NCBI GenBank assembly: GCA_022766785.1
Contig: JALEOL010000046.1
Location: 1 to 37,878, forward strand
DNA: 37,878 nt
Direction of reading: 5' to 3'
Source: Oscillospiraceae bacterium
GTDB lineage: Bacteria; Bacillota; Clostridia; Oscillospirales; Ruminococcaceae
Under the pieces are notes generated by a model, which saw nothing but the letters and a program-made list of their open reading frames with translations, was not told the DNA's origin and made no database searches. Below are positions 1 through 8,045 of the stretch, piece after piece. The position numbers and the translations under genes are program-made. Every line of letters begins with the position of its first letter. The first letter of the stretch is position 1.

Positions 1-1
1 A

Positions 2-166
2 GTAGAGCAGAACGACCAGCTTGTAAAGCTCATACTGGAACAGACACAGGAAGCAGAACAGGGCGCATTTTTGGCGGGAACTAAGACGGCGCTATCAGCT
101 ATTGAAGATACTATGCAGGAGCTTGAAAAGCTGGAGCATAAACCACCTATCAAGATATTACAGTAA
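2..166 (+). CDS. C-terminal fragment of an unknown element-borne protein
   Basis: An open frame enters from the left edge and stops at TAA 164-166. The visible 54 residues are rich in Glu, Gln, Lys and Leu with a heptad-like pattern (EQNDQLVKLILEQ, then EDTMQELEKLE), suggesting a helical or coiled-coil tail. It ends in PPIKILQ. A likely intrinsic terminator follows at 214-238. I do not recognise the family. Its position next to the attachment site suggests it belongs to the integrated element. The start lies outside the window. Confidence 0.55.
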   Translation, partial: VEQNDQLVKLILEQTQEAEQGAFLAGTKTALSAIEDTMQELEKLEHKPPIKILQ

Positions 167-213
167 ATACGGACGGACGCAAAATTGCGCTCGTTTCAAA
201 AGGTATAGATCAG

Positions 214-238
214 AGCGGGGAGAAATACCCCGCTTTTC
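214..238 (+). terminator. Intrinsic terminator of the element's last gene
   Basis: A 7-bp stem (AGCGGGG 214-220 with CCCCGCT 228-234) around a 7-nt loop is followed directly by TTTTC. It lies 47 bp after the stop codon at 166. Confidence 0.75.
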
Positions 239-342
239 TCTATGCTTTCAGAGAGCGGCAGAAATACAACTGTAACGTCCGCGCCGCTCTGGCGAGTAAC
301 TTTTCCCATGAGCGGCGCACGGCTTTTTCAGCCGCTCAAAAA

Positions 343-363
343 TTGCCCACTATTTGCCCACTA
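343..363 (+). repeat. Paired direct repeats, candidate integrase arm sites
   Basis: TTGCCCACTA occurs at 343-352 and again at 354-363, a period of 11 bp or about one helical turn. Short direct repeats with this spacing near an attachment core are typical arm-type binding sites for tyrosine integrases. The core (tRNA-Trp half) begins about 120 bp to the right. The function is inferred. Confidence 0.5.
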
Positions 364-480
364 CAGAAACGAAAAAAGGCAAAAATTTTCGTTAAGTTTC
401 AAAAAGCTATGTGCGATAAATGGCTTAATAATGCGAGTTTACGCAAAGCCCCGCAACGCTTGAAAATTAAACAAAACGCA

Positions 481-525
481 CTCCAAAACCGTATGTCGAG
501 GGTTCAAGTCCTTCTGCCCCTGCCA
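481..525 (+). pseudogene. 3' half of tRNA-Trp (attachment-site copy)
   Basis: The sequence reads as the 3' half of a tRNA. The anticodon loop CTCCAAA (481-487) holds anticodon CCA (483-485) and is followed by the 3' anticodon stem ACCGT, a 5-nt variable loop and a T arm (GAGGG, loop TTCAAGT, CCTTC). The 3' acceptor strand is TGCCCCT (515-521), then discriminator G and encoded CCA (523-525). A CCA anticodon and the matching expected acceptor AGGGGCA point to tRNA-Trp. The 43 bases upstream cannot form the D arm or the 5' acceptor and anticodon strands, so this is not a complete gene. It fits the duplicated core left by integration. Confidence 0.8.
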
Positions 526-531
526 TTAAAT

Positions 532-562
532 CCGCTTAGAATGCAGTTCTAGGCGGTTTTTT
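532..562 (+). terminator. Terminator downstream of the tRNA-Trp 3' end
   Basis: A 10-bp stem (532-541 with 547-556, one G-T pair) with loop TGCAG is followed by six T. It sits 6 bp after the encoded CCA, so it is probably the native terminator of the original tRNA transcription unit, retained on the chromosomal side of the junction. Confidence 0.8.
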
Positions 563-626
563 GTTTTATACGCAATTCATTATTGTATCATTATTTCCGC
601 TTTTAGTCACAATTTTTCACATAGTT

Positions 627-647
627 TGTCGTCAAAGTGTCGTCAAA
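627..647 (+). repeat. Second pair of 10-bp direct repeats outside the junction
   Basis: TGTCGTCAAA occurs at 627-636 and 638-647, again with an 11-bp period. The geometry matches the 343-363 pair but the sequence differs, and it lies on the chromosomal side of the tRNA fragment. It may be arm sites from another, lost or tandem, integrated element. A hairpin (AGCCGCA 667-673 with TGCGGCT 686-692, then TTTAGTT) follows and could terminate transcription. Confidence 0.4.
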
Positions 648-856
648 ATTGAAGTATCATATAGTTAGCCGCATTTACAGATGAGTGCGGCTTTAGTTGT
701 TATTTACGCAACTTCTTCATACTATTAGTTCCTAAAAGAACTACACGCAAGACTAGTAAAACTGCTGCGCGAACGTATGGTAATATTTGTGCAGTATTGC
801 CCTCTCTTTCACCAAAATAATTGTGTGCATTTTGGTAAAAACCAGTGCTTTTTCCC

Positions 857-885
857 TTGACATTTTCGTGATTTTGTAGTAAAAT
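857..885 (+). promoter_or_regulatory. Sigma-A promoter upstream of rny
   Basis: TTGACA (857-862), a 17-bp spacer and TAAAAT (880-885) give a near-consensus promoter with predicted start near 892. The next gene in this direction is rny, so the transcript would carry a leader of about 355 nt or end early as a small RNA. Confidence 0.75.
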
Positions 886-891
886 ATAAAT

Positions 892-1229
892 GGACTTTTC
901 TGTATCGTTACACAACGACGCGGAAACGTTTGCGTTAATTTATAATATTTTTTGTATTATAGACGTGATGGCGGTATTAATATATGATCAACAGGAACGT
1001 TACCTATGCGACCGACGGTTCCGGGGGGATATCCGGCGGTCTGCCTGCCATGATTTTTCAGTGCTCAGCACTGTTTACTGATTACGCAGCATAGCACTGC
1101 GAAAGAAGCTGCCGGGTTTTCCGGCTCAGCTTTATTCCGGAAAATTGTATATTATTCCCGCCGAATGGCTGCCGCAGGTATTGCTGCGGACGGCAACGGT
1201 GAGCAGCGAAAGCCGCCGCCGATCAACTA
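892..1229 (+). other. Long structured leader or small-RNA region before rny
   Basis: No convincing gene is present in these 338 bases; the short open frames lack ribosome-binding sites. Two hairpins are visible. One pairs GCCGG (1111-1115) with CCGGC (1121-1125), extended by AGCT arms, and precedes TTTATT. The other pairs CCGCAG (1172-1177) with CTGCGG (1184-1189). I could not match the region to a known riboswitch. Confidence 0.35.
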
Positions 1230-1247
1230 AAAGGAGGGAAAAACGAG

Positions 1248-2846
1248 ATGGATACACTAACAGCGATACTTATCGCAGTTGCAGCATTCATCGTCGGCGC
1301 AGCCGCTGCCGGATTCATCTGCTTCAAGATGGGCATAAAGCACCGTATCAAGTCCGCTGAAGCACAGTTCGAATCCGCAGAGAAAGAGTCTGCGCGCATT
1401 ATCGAAGAAGCGAACGAAAAAGCCGAAGACCGCAAAAAGGCAGCCCTTGTGGAGGCTAAGGACGAGATCTACAAGATGCGTTCCGACGCGGAAAAGGAGA
1501 TACAGCGCCTGAAGAACGAGACCGACCGCGAGCTGAAAGAACGCCGCGGAGAGCTTTCGCGCTCAGAGCGCAGGCTCCAGCAGAAAGAGGAGAACCTCGA
1601 CAAAAAGACCGACAAAATGGAGCGGCTGGAGGAACAGCTCCACCAGAAGCACAAGAAAGCCGACGAGAAGATCGCCGAGGCAGAACAGCTGAAGGCGAGC
1701 CAGATGGACATTCTCGAGCGTATTTCCGGCTTCACCACCGAGCAGGCGAAGGAGCACCTGCTGTCCCTGATGGACAGTGAGCTGAGCCACGAAAAGGCAG
1801 TGAAGATCACCGCCTACGAGCAGAAGCTGAAGGACGAGGAGGACGAGCTTGCCAGAAAGCACATCTCCCTTGCGATATCCAGGCTTGCTGCGGACACCGT
1901 GTCCGAATCTGCGGTGTCAGTCGTCGCTATACCCAATGATGAGATGAAGGGCAGGATAATCGGCAGAGAGGGCAGAAATATCCGCGCCCTCGAGACGCTT
2001 ACCGGCGTTGACCTTATCATTGACGATACCCCCGAGGCGATCACGCTTTCCAGCTTCGACCAGGTTCGCCGCGAGATCGCGAGGATCTCTCTGGAAAGGC
2101 TTATCCAGGACGGCAGAATACACCCTGCGCGCATCGAGGAGACCGTCGAAAAGGCACGCAAGGAAGTGGAGCAGCGTATCCGTCAGGAGGGCGAGCGCGC
2201 TGTCATGGAGACCAACGTGAACGGTCTGAACCACGAGCTGGTGCGCCTTATCGGTCGTTTGAGATACCGCACCTCTTACCGGCAGAACGTGCTCAACCAC
2301 TCTATCGAGGTAGCTCACCTCGCCGGGATAATGGCGAGCGAGCTCGGGGTGGACGCAGCCCTTGCAAGGCGCGCAGGTCTGCTGCATGATATAGGAAAGG
2401 CACTCGACCACGAGATCGAAGGCTCGCATGTACAGATCGGCGTTGACGTCTGCCGCAAGTACAAGGAAAGCCCCGAGGTCATCCACGCTATCGAGGCGCA
2501 CCACGGAGACGTTGAGTGCCGCACCGTTATCGCGGCTCTGGTACAGGCAGCCGACGCGATAAGCGCCGCAAGACCCGCCGCAAGAAGCGAGAACTACGAG
2601 AACTACATAAAGCGTCTCGAAAAGCTCGAGGAAATATGCTCTTCCTACAACGGCGTTGAGAAGTGCTACGCTATCCAGGCAGGCCGTGAAGTTCGTATAA
2701 TGATCAAGCCGGAGACCATCACCGACGATGGCATGAAGGTGCTCGCAAGAGATATCGCCAAGCGTATCGAGGACGAGATGGAGTATCCCGGACAGATAAA
2801 GATCAATCTTATCCGGGAAAGCCGGGCAGTTGACTACGCAAAATAA
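1248..2846 (+). CDS. rny: Ribonuclease Y
   Basis: This is the membrane-anchored endoribonuclease that starts decay of many mRNAs in Firmicutes. The 532-residue length is normal for the family. Residues about 4-26 form one membrane helix, about 35-200 a long charged coiled coil, and about 225-285 a KH domain with [14 protein letters not shown] (236-249). The HD domain carries its metal-binding His-Asp in HDIGKA (380-385), with H351 and an AHHGD motif further on. The ATG has a strong AAAAGGAGGG site 9 bp upstream. The gene stands alone behind a promoter at 857-885 with a long leader, and a strong hairpin separates it from the next gene. The assignment is secure. Confidence 0.97.
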   Translation: MDTLTAILIAVAAFIVGAAAAGFICFKMGIKHRIKSAEAQFESAEKESARIIEEANEKAEDRKKAALVEAKDEIYKMRSDAEKEIQRLKNETDRELKERRGELSRSERRLQQKEENLDKKTDKMERLEEQLHQKHKKADEKIAEAEQLKASQMDILERISGFTTEQAKEHLLSLMDSELSHEKAVKITAYEQKLKDEEDELARKHISLAISRLAADTVSESAVSVVAIPNDEMKGRIIGREGRNIRALETLTGVDLIIDDTPEAITLSSFDQVRREIARISLERLIQDGRIHPARIEETVEKARKEVEQRIRQEGERAVMETNVNGLNHELVRLIGRLRYRTSYRQNVLNHSIEVAHLAGIMASELGVDAALARRAGLLHDIGKALDHEIEGSHVQIGVDVCRKYKESPEVIHAIEAHHGDVECRTVIAALVQAADAISAARPAARSENYENYIKRLEKLEEICSSYNGVEKCYAIQAGREVRIMIKPETITDDGMKVLARDIAKRIEDEMEYPGQIKINLIRESRAVDYAK

Positions 2847-2852
2847 CATCTG

Positions 2853-2890
2853 CTGCGCTCCCACAACACAAGGGAGCGCAGTGCTGTTTT
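2853..2890 (+). terminator. Hairpin after rny
   Basis: A perfect 10-bp stem (CTGCGCTCCC 2853-2862 with GGGAGCGCAG 2872-2881) encloses a 9-nt loop. The following TGCTGTTTT is an imperfect U tract, so termination may be partial, leaving some read-through into the hydrogenase-like gene, whose Shine-Dalgarno site starts directly after it. Confidence 0.65.
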
Positions 2891-2905
2891 AAAAGGAGTA
2901 ACGCC

Positions 2906-4846
2906 ATGATACTGTTTGACGCTGACAAATGTGTTTCCTGCAATTCCTGCATTCGCGCCTGTCCCGTGCCCGAGGCGAACAAGGCAGTAATGCAGGGCGG
3001 CAGGACGATATTCGACATAGACCCGGAAAAGTGCATTCGCTGCGGCGCCTGCGTCAAGGAATGCAGCCACGGCGCGCGTTCTTACGAGGACGACACGCAG
3101 CGCTTCTGGCAGGATATGAAGTCCGGTGAGAAGATCGTGCTGCTTGTGGCACCCTCCATTAAGGTGGCGTTTGACGGGTGCTGGAGGGTAGTGCTGGATT
3201 TTCTGCGCAAAAACGGTGCCAGCGCGGTGTATGACGTGTCCTACGGTGCGGATCTCTGCACCTGGGCGCACCTGAGGTTTATCGAGAAGAACCCCGGCAG
3301 GAAGCTGATATCCCAGCCCTGCCCGGCTATCGTCAACTACATTCTGAAGTATCTGCCGGAGGCGCTGGACAGCCTTTCTCCGGTGCAGTCTCCCATTCTC
3401 TGCGGCGCGGTGTATCTGAAAAAATACCTCGGCGTTACCGCGAAGATCGCTGCCCTCACCCCCTGCATTGCGAAGCGCGACGAGTTCCGCATGACCGGTA
3501 TCGTGGACTACAACGTGACCTTTGAGCACCTGGGGGAGCTGCTGGAAAGCAAGGGGATTCGCCTGGAGGAGCAGAAAGGAAAGCGCTCGGCGTTTGAATT
3601 CGACGGCACCCCCGGGATCATGGGCGCTATTTACCCCCGTCCCGGAGGACTGAAAGCCTGCCTTGAGCTGGAGGCTCCGCAGCTGAGCGTCATCTCCTCC
3701 GAGGGCACCGACCACATCTACCGGGAGCTGGCGCAGTACCCTGACGTATCCCCCAGGGATCTTCCGGACGTGTTTGACGTGCTCTCCTGCGGACGTGGGT
3801 GCGGCAGCGGCCCGGCGGTGGGCACTCCGCTTTCGGTTTACAGAATGAGCGGTATCCTTAACGGTATCGAGAAATACAACCGCCGCAGCCGCGTGAAGTT
3901 CGACCGGCGCGGCAGGGACAAGCAGTTTCTGGATTTCGACAAGCGGCTGAATTACGAGGACTTCCTGCGGACGTATACCGCCCAGGCGGTGGAGCGCCTT
4001 GAGGTGACAGACGAGCAGATAGACGATGTGCTGCACCGGCTTGGAAAGCACACCCAAACAGAGATGAACTACAACTGCCACGCCTGCGGATTTGCCACCT
4101 GCCGGGAGCTTGCAAAGGCGATACTTGACGGGACGAGCACCCCCAGCTCCTGCGCGCAGTTCACCCAGCACGAAGCCGACCGCCGGCGCGCGCAGATAGA
4201 ACAGACCAACGCCAGCATAAGCGAGATAACGGCTCAGCTCAGCACAATGGTGGAAAGGCTTACCGCCAGCATATCCAGCGTGACGGAGGCCACCGGCGGC
4301 ATTACGCAGCTGAACTCCCAGAACGACCACGCCGCCGCGGAGCTTTCCGGGGTGATAACAGGGCTCCAGACCCTCACGGAGAACATCAGCAGCTCCATGG
4401 AGGCGATAAACAGCAGCGTGACCGGCTTCTCCAGAATGACCCGCAACATAAGCGACATTGCCCGGCAGATAAATATCCTTGCGATAAACGCGAGCATTGA
4501 AGCGGCGCGCGCCGGGGAATACGGCAGGGGGTTCGCGGTGGTAGCCGAGGAGGTGCGCAGCCTTGCGGAGCATTCGCAGACGGCGGTGACGGAGGCAGAG
4601 GAAAGCAACAGGCTGGTGTTCAGCGACATCAGCGACGTAAACGGCATAGTCTCGACAATAACCGCACGAATGAGCGATATCCTGGCAATGATGGAGAGCA
4701 TGAAGCGCAACATCGCGGATACAATGGACAAGGGCAGCGACATCAGCGCGGCTATGACCGGGGTCTCGGGGATAGCGTCCTCGGTGGACAGCCTTGTCAG
4801 CCGGGCGGATAACGTGCTGCGCGGCGCGGAACAGGGGGAAGCATGA
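2906..4846 (+). CDS. Putative sensory [FeFe]-hydrogenase fused to an MCP signalling domain
   Basis: Residues 1-60 hold two [4Fe-4S] motifs ([11 protein letters not shown] and [11 protein letters not shown]). Residues about 75-310 form an iron-hydrogenase large-subunit core with degenerate H-cluster motifs: SQPCPAIV (137-144) for TSCCPx[11 protein letters not shown] (185-194) for MPCxxKxxE, and SCGRGCGSG (294-302) for the last motif. Residues 391-416 carry another Fe-S motif (CHACGFATC plus C416). The rest, about 430-640, is a coiled coil with a chemoreceptor signalling tip, [20 protein letters not shown] (523-542). No membrane segment is seen, so it should be cytoplasmic. The Cys that would relay protons is replaced by Pro, which favours sensing over fast catalysis, like group C/D hydrogenases. 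H2 or redox sensing is inferred. The next gene overlaps by 4 bp. Confidence 0.88.
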   Translation: MILFDADKCVSCNSCIRACPVPEANKAVMQGGRTIFDIDPEKCIRCGACVKECSHGARSYEDDTQRFWQDMKSGEKIVLLVAPSIKVAFDGCWRVVLDFLRKNGASAVYDVSYGADLCTWAHLRFIEKNPGRKLISQPCPAIVNYILKYLPEALDSLSPVQSPILCGAVYLKKYLGVTAKIAALTPCIAKRDEFRMTGIVDYNVTFEHLGELLESKGIRLEEQKGKRSAFEFDGTPGIMGAIYPRPGGLKACLELEAPQLSVISSEGTDHIYRELAQYPDVSPRDLPDVFDVLSCGRGCGSGPAVGTPLSVYRMSGILNGIEKYNRRSRVKFDRRGRDKQFLDFDKRLNYEDFLRTYTAQAVERLEVTDEQIDDVLHRLGKHTQTEMNYNCHACGFATCRELAKAILDGTSTPSSCAQFTQHEADRRRAQIEQTNASISEITAQLSTMVERLTASISSVTEATGGITQLNSQNDHAAAELSGVITGLQTLTENISSSMEAINSSVTGFSRMTRNISDIARQINILAINASIEAARAGEYGRGFAVVAEEVRSLAEHSQTAVTEAEESNRLVFSDISDVNGIVSTITARMSDILAMMESMKRNIADTMDKGSDISAAMTGVSGIASSVDSLVSRADNVLRGAEQGEA

Positions 4847-5439
4847 CAAATCACAGCGACCTCAGGGTGATAAAGACCCGGCAGACGATACGGGCAGCGT
4901 TGATCTCGCTGATGTCAGAGCAGGAGCTGTCGGATATAACGATAACCTCGCTGTGCGCCCGGGCAAGGATAAACCGCAAGACCTTTTACCGGCACTACCG
5001 CTCCATCTCCGATGTGATAACCGAGTTCGAAAACGAGCTTCTGTCGGATTTCTCGGAGATACTCAAAACCAGCAACACCAGCATATTCGACATTGGCTCG
5101 GTGCTGGGGGAGATAAGCGCACTGATAAGCGGCAGCCGCGAATATTTCGTGAAGCTGCTGGCGATGAACCCGGAGCTTTTCAGCGGCGGCAGGGTCAAGG
5201 CTATGCTCCGCCGCGCCATTGAGATAGCACTGCGCGAGCTTGGCACGATACAGGACGAGCAGACGCTGCACATGCTGTCGGAATACACAGTGAGCGGCGT
5301 GCTGTCGCTGTATGCGGCGTGGTTCGACGAGGGCTGCACCGGCAGCCTGGACGCTGTTACCGAAACTGCACGGCGGCTGGCTGTCAGCGGACTTAACGGC
5401 TTTGTCCCCGGCGACCGGCTGAGGGAGATAATCAACTGA
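4843..5439 (+). CDS. TetR/AcrR-family transcriptional regulator
   Basis: This 198-residue protein has a TetR-type N-terminal helix-turn-helix: [20 protein letters not shown] (about 28-47), whose [10 protein letters not shown] recognition-helix pattern is characteristic. The C-terminal part (about 60-195) is a variable helical ligand or dimer domain. The ATG overlaps the stop of the hydrogenase-chemoreceptor gene (ATGA), implying translational coupling. It may therefore repress its own operon or respond to the same redox or H2 cue, but no operator was identified and the ligand is unknown. Confidence 0.88.
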   Translation: MTNHSDLRVIKTRQTIRAALISLMSEQELSDITITSLCARARINRKTFYRHYRSISDVITEFENELLSDFSEILKTSNTSIFDIGSVLGEISALISGSREYFVKLLAMNPELFSGGRVKAMLRRAIEIALRELGTIQDEQTLHMLSEYTVSGVLSLYAAWFDEGCTGSLDAVTETARRLAVSGLNGFVPGDRLREIIN

Positions 5440-5464
5440 GAAACAATTATATAAAGAGGACAAA

Positions 5465-6598
5465 ATGAAAGAGGATATAACTGTCAGCGAGCTTCGGGGG
5501 ATACCGCCGGAGAACGTGATGATAATAGACATTCGCGACGAAGCGGCGTTTGCGCTGGGTCACATCGACAATGCGGTGAACATCTCGCCGGAGCGGCTTT
5601 CCGAAACACAGCTGCCCCGGGACAGAGACATCGTGGTGTGCTGCCGCAGCGGTGTTATCAGCGAGGATATTGCCGAGAGCCTGCGTGAACAGGGGTATTC
5701 CGCCGCAAATCTCACCGGGGGCTACGTCCGCTGGCTGGGGGAGAAGATAGCTCTGCAGAGCAGCTCCGACCGTGCCGCCGAGATAGAGAGGAGCATAACC
5801 CGGAAGTTCCACCGGAGCATTTTCAGCAAGTTCGCCAAGGCGCTCAACGAATACGAGCTGCTGAAACCCGGCGACCGGGTGGCGGTGTGCATTTCCGGCG
5901 GCAAGGACTCCATGCTCATGGCGAAGCTGTTTCAGGAGATAAAGCGCCACAGGAAGTTCGATTTCGAGCTGGTGTTTCTGGTGATGGATCCCGGCTACAG
6001 CAGCGAGAACCGCGCGATAATCGAGGCGAACGCGAAGCTGATGGGGATACCGATAACGGTGTTCGAGACGGATATCTTCAACTCTGTCTACAACGTGCAG
6101 AACAATCCCTGCTACCTCTGCGCCAGAATGCGCCGGGGGCACCTTTACAACAAGGCAAGGGAGCTTGGCTGCAACAAAATAGCGCTGGGGCACCACTTCG
6201 ACGACGTTATCGAAACGATACTCATGAGCGTTATCTACGGCGGTCAGGTGGAGACGATGATGCCGAAGCTGCACAGCGCGAATTTCCCCGGAATGCAGCT
6301 TATCCGCCCGATGTACTTTATCCGGGAGGACGAGATAAAGCACTGGGCAAGGTACAACGACCTGCAATTTATCCAGTGCGCCTGCCGGTTCACGGATACC
6401 TGCACCACCTGCAATCCCGACGGCGCGGCGCGCTCCAAGCGGCAGGTGATAAAGCAGCTCATCGCCAGGCTCTCCGAGGAAAACCCCCAGGTAGTTATGA
6501 ATATCTTCCGCAGCGTTGAGAACATCAAGCTGAACAAGATAATCTCCTACAAGCTGGACGGCGAGGTGCACAGTTTCCTGGACGGATACAAGGATTGA
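5465..6598 (+). CDS. Rhodanese fused to a TtcA-like PP-loop ATPase (tRNA thiolation-like)
   Basis: Residues 1-95 are a rhodanese domain with catalytic Cys in CCRSGV (59-64). Residues about 115-377 are an adenine-nucleotide alpha-hydrolase of the TtcA type, with PP-loop SGGKDS (144-149), a CYLC pair (216-219), GHHFDD and a C-terminal Cys cluster (CACRFTDTCTTC). TtcA proteins thiolate tRNA cytidine using ATP and an Fe-S cluster. A fused rhodanese could hand over persulfide sulfur. The true substrate (tRNA position or another molecule) is not provable from sequence. A GAGG-type site precedes the ATG and the gene lies 25 bp after the TetR gene, probably in the same operon. Confidence 0.85.
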   Translation: MKEDITVSELRGIPPENVMIIDIRDEAAFALGHIDNAVNISPERLSETQLPRDRDIVVCCRSGVISEDIAESLREQGYSAANLTGGYVRWLGEKIALQSSSDRAAEIERSITRKFHRSIFSKFAKALNEYELLKPGDRVAVCISGGKDSMLMAKLFQEIKRHRKFDFELVFLVMDPGYSSENRAIIEANAKLMGIPITVFETDIFNSVYNVQNNPCYLCARMRRGHLYNKARELGCNKIALGHHFDDVIETILMSVIYGGQVETMMPKLHSANFPGMQLIRPMYFIREDEIKHWARYNDLQFIQCACRFTDTCTTCNPDGAARSKRQVIKQLIARLSEENPQVVMNIFRSVENIKLNKIISYKLDGEVHSFLDGYKD

Positions 6599-6610
6599 GC
6601 AAATAAAAAC

Positions 6611-6642
6611 AGGGCGAAGATGTTCTCCGCCCTCTTTCATTT
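6611..6642 (+). terminator. Terminator after the rhodanese-TtcA-like gene
   Basis: The arms AGGGCGAAGA (6611-6620) and TCTCCGCCCT (6624-6633) pair with one mismatch and a 3-nt loop, then CTTTCATTT follows. It lies between convergent genes; the A-rich flank on the other side could let it also act on the minus strand. Confidence 0.7.
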
Positions 6643-6666
6643 ATAATACACCATAATTTCTGAGAT

Positions 6667-7848
6667 TTATTGGTCGTCCGGGTATTTCCGGAGTATCGTC
6701 AGGAATTTGTCGTAATTCGCTTCGAACAGGTCAACTATGTTCGGGTCGAACTGCTTTCCGCGCTGGGAGAGTATCTCCGCCTTTGCATCCTCGGGAGACC
6801 ACGCCTTTTTGTAGGGGCGGCGGCTCACCAGTGCGTCAAACACGTCGGCGACTGAAACGCACCGCGCGTACAGGTCGATGTCCTCGCCCTTAACGCCCAT
6901 GTAGCCCTTTCCGTCATAGCGCTCGTGGTGGTGATAGGCTATGTCGGCGGATATGTGCATAAGCTCGCCCTGGCACTTCTCCAGCAGCTTTTTGCCGTAC
7001 TGGACGTGGGTCTTTATTATCGCAAATTCCTCGTCCGTCAGTTTTCCGGGTTTATTGATGATGTCCTGCGGCACCATTATCTTTCCCACATCGTGGAGCG
7101 CCGCGGCGCTGCTTACCTCCCAGACCTCCTCGTCGCTCATGCCGAGGGCTTCGCAGAGCACCCGGGTGTATTCCGACACGCGCTTTACATGCTTTCCGGT
7201 CTCCTGGGACTGGGCTTCTATCATCTCCGCCAGGGAGGTAACAAGGGTCTCCTGCTCCTGATAGAGAGCGTCGTTCTTTTCCGCGAGCGTGCTGATGAGC
7301 TTTTGTATCTTACGGGCGGTAGTTATGCATATTATCGCCACGCCGGCGAACTCAATGACCCGGGGCAGAATGCCGTACAGCCACACGTCCTTTAGTTCCA
7401 CCAGAGGTTCGTCTGGGACTATTTTTAACTGTGACGCTAAAAGGTGGGAGACTATCATCACCGGAACGCTGAGCACCGACGCGAAGATAACGCTTTTGGT
7501 GTCGCAGTAAAGGCAGGATATCACCACCGGGAAAACCAGCATTATAATGACATGATAGGACAGAATGGAATACAGTATCCCGGACATCAGCACAATGAGC
7601 GTCAGCACGAAATACCGCACGCCGAGGTAGTTCAGGTGCAGGAAATTATACAGCACCGTGGGTATCAGCAATATCACAATGGACGCAATTATCGTGGGGT
7701 ATATCTCCCCGCTTATCTTGAAAATTCCTAGTGCGTTGAGTACGATCGCGATCGACATAAATACGGTCATTATGCGGCAGATAAAAGCCATGGTGAGGTT
7801 CGCTTTTTCCTGATAATCGGTTATCAGGAGTTTTGAAAAGCCTTTCAT
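6667..7848 (-). CDS. Membrane HD-GYP-type phosphodiesterase-like protein
   Basis: The 393-residue protein begins with about six hydrophobic helices (20-45, 50-70, 75-98, 100-140, 155-175), then a short coiled coil (180-200) and an HD-GYP domain. The domain has HDVGK (252-256) and HHHERYDGKGYMG (306-318). In canonical enzymes the second motif reads GYP; here Pro is replaced by Met (317). HD-GYP proteins usually hydrolyse cyclic di-GMP, a signal controlling pili and flagella, both encoded nearby. Activity with GYM is uncertain. A promoter lies at 7891-7919. A perfect palindrome, GGAGCGCGCTCC, abuts the start codon and contains the GGAG ribosome-binding core. Confidence 0.87.
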   Translation of the reverse strand: MKGFSKLLITDYQEKANLTMAFICRIMTVFMSIAIVLNALGIFKISGEIYPTIIASIVILLIPTVLYNFLHLNYLGVRYFVLTLIVLMSGILYSILSYHVIIMLVFPVVISCLYCDTKSVIFASVLSVPVMIVSHLLASQLKIVPDEPLVELKDVWLYGILPRVIEFAGVAIICITTARKIQKLISTLAEKNDALYQEQETLVTSLAEMIEAQSQETGKHVKRVSEYTRVLCEALGMSDEEVWEVSSAAALHDVGKIMVPQDIINKPGKLTDEEFAIIKTHVQYGKKLLEKCQGELMHISADIAYHHHERYDGKGYMGVKGEDIDLYARCVSVADVFDALVSRRPYKKAWSPEDAKAEILSQRGKQFDPNIVDLFEANYDKFLTILRKYPDDQ

Positions 7849-7860
7849 GGAGCGCGCTCC
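7849..7860 (-). promoter_or_regulatory. Palindrome occluding the ribosome-binding site of the HD-GYP gene
   Basis: GGAGCGCGCTCC is self-complementary and touches the ATG at 7846-7848. Its first four bases are the core of the AAGGAG site, so a 4-bp hairpin could mask it. It is short and could also be chance. Confidence 0.35.
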
Positions 7861-7890
7861 TTCCCGGTTGATGTTCTTCCGTCAGGTAAT

Positions 7891-7919
7891 AGTATACCGT
7901 ATGTGGACTGATTTGTCAA
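7891..7919 (-). promoter_or_regulatory. Sigma-A promoter of the HD-GYP gene
   Basis: On the minus strand TTGACA (7919-7914), a 17-bp spacer and TATACT (7896-7891) form a near-consensus promoter. It is back to back with the pyrE promoter. Confidence 0.8.
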
Positions 7920-7967
7920 GTTTCCAATGATTTGTGAGATTTTTCGCATTATTTCTTTCACAGCTAC

Positions 7968-7996
7968 TTGAAAATACTGTTATGGTGTGATATAAT
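7968..7996 (+). promoter_or_regulatory. Extended -10 promoter of pyrE
   Basis: TTGAAA (7968-7973), a 17-bp spacer and TATAAT (7991-7996) preceded by TG (7988-7989). Predicted start is near 8003. The roughly 43-nt leader contains a 7-bp hairpin, ACTCTGC (8013-8019) with GCAGAGT (8025-8031), ending just before the GGGAGG ribosome-binding site. Confidence 0.8.
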
Positions 7997-8045
7997 GTAA
8001 ATGAGAATGAATAACTCTGCCCTGCGCAGAGTGTGGGAGGATATA

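Larger units (their letters stand above)
1..525. mobile_element. Right end of an element integrated in tRNA-Trp
   Basis: The stretch ends in a 3' tRNA-Trp half (481-525) with no 5' half in front of it, as expected where a tyrosine-recombinase element inserts into a tRNA gene and leaves a duplicated 3' end at its far junction. Two 10-bp direct repeats (343-363) resemble integrase arm-binding sites, and the only gene here is cut by the window edge. The element would extend left, out of the window, with an intact tRNA-Trp at its other end. No integrase is visible, so whether it is a phage, an ICE or a remnant cannot be said. The boundary is inferred. Confidence 0.6.

Noticed and set aside
436..525. 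A complete tRNA-Trp gene
   Set aside because: Only the 3' half is present; the 45 bases before it cannot form the D arm or the 5' strands.
890..1081. 63-residue open frame after the rny-upstream promoter
   Set aside because: The start overlaps the transcription start and has no ribosome-binding site; the composition does not look like a protein.
2834..4849. 671-residue open frame antisense to the hydrogenase-chemoreceptor gene
   Set aside because: It is a shadow of the real gene's codon pattern; the sense frame has clear domains and a ribosome-binding site, the antisense has neither.
8001..8045. Start of pyrE at ATG 8001
   Set aside because: It coincides with the predicted transcription start and has no ribosome-binding site; ATG 8046 fits the family.
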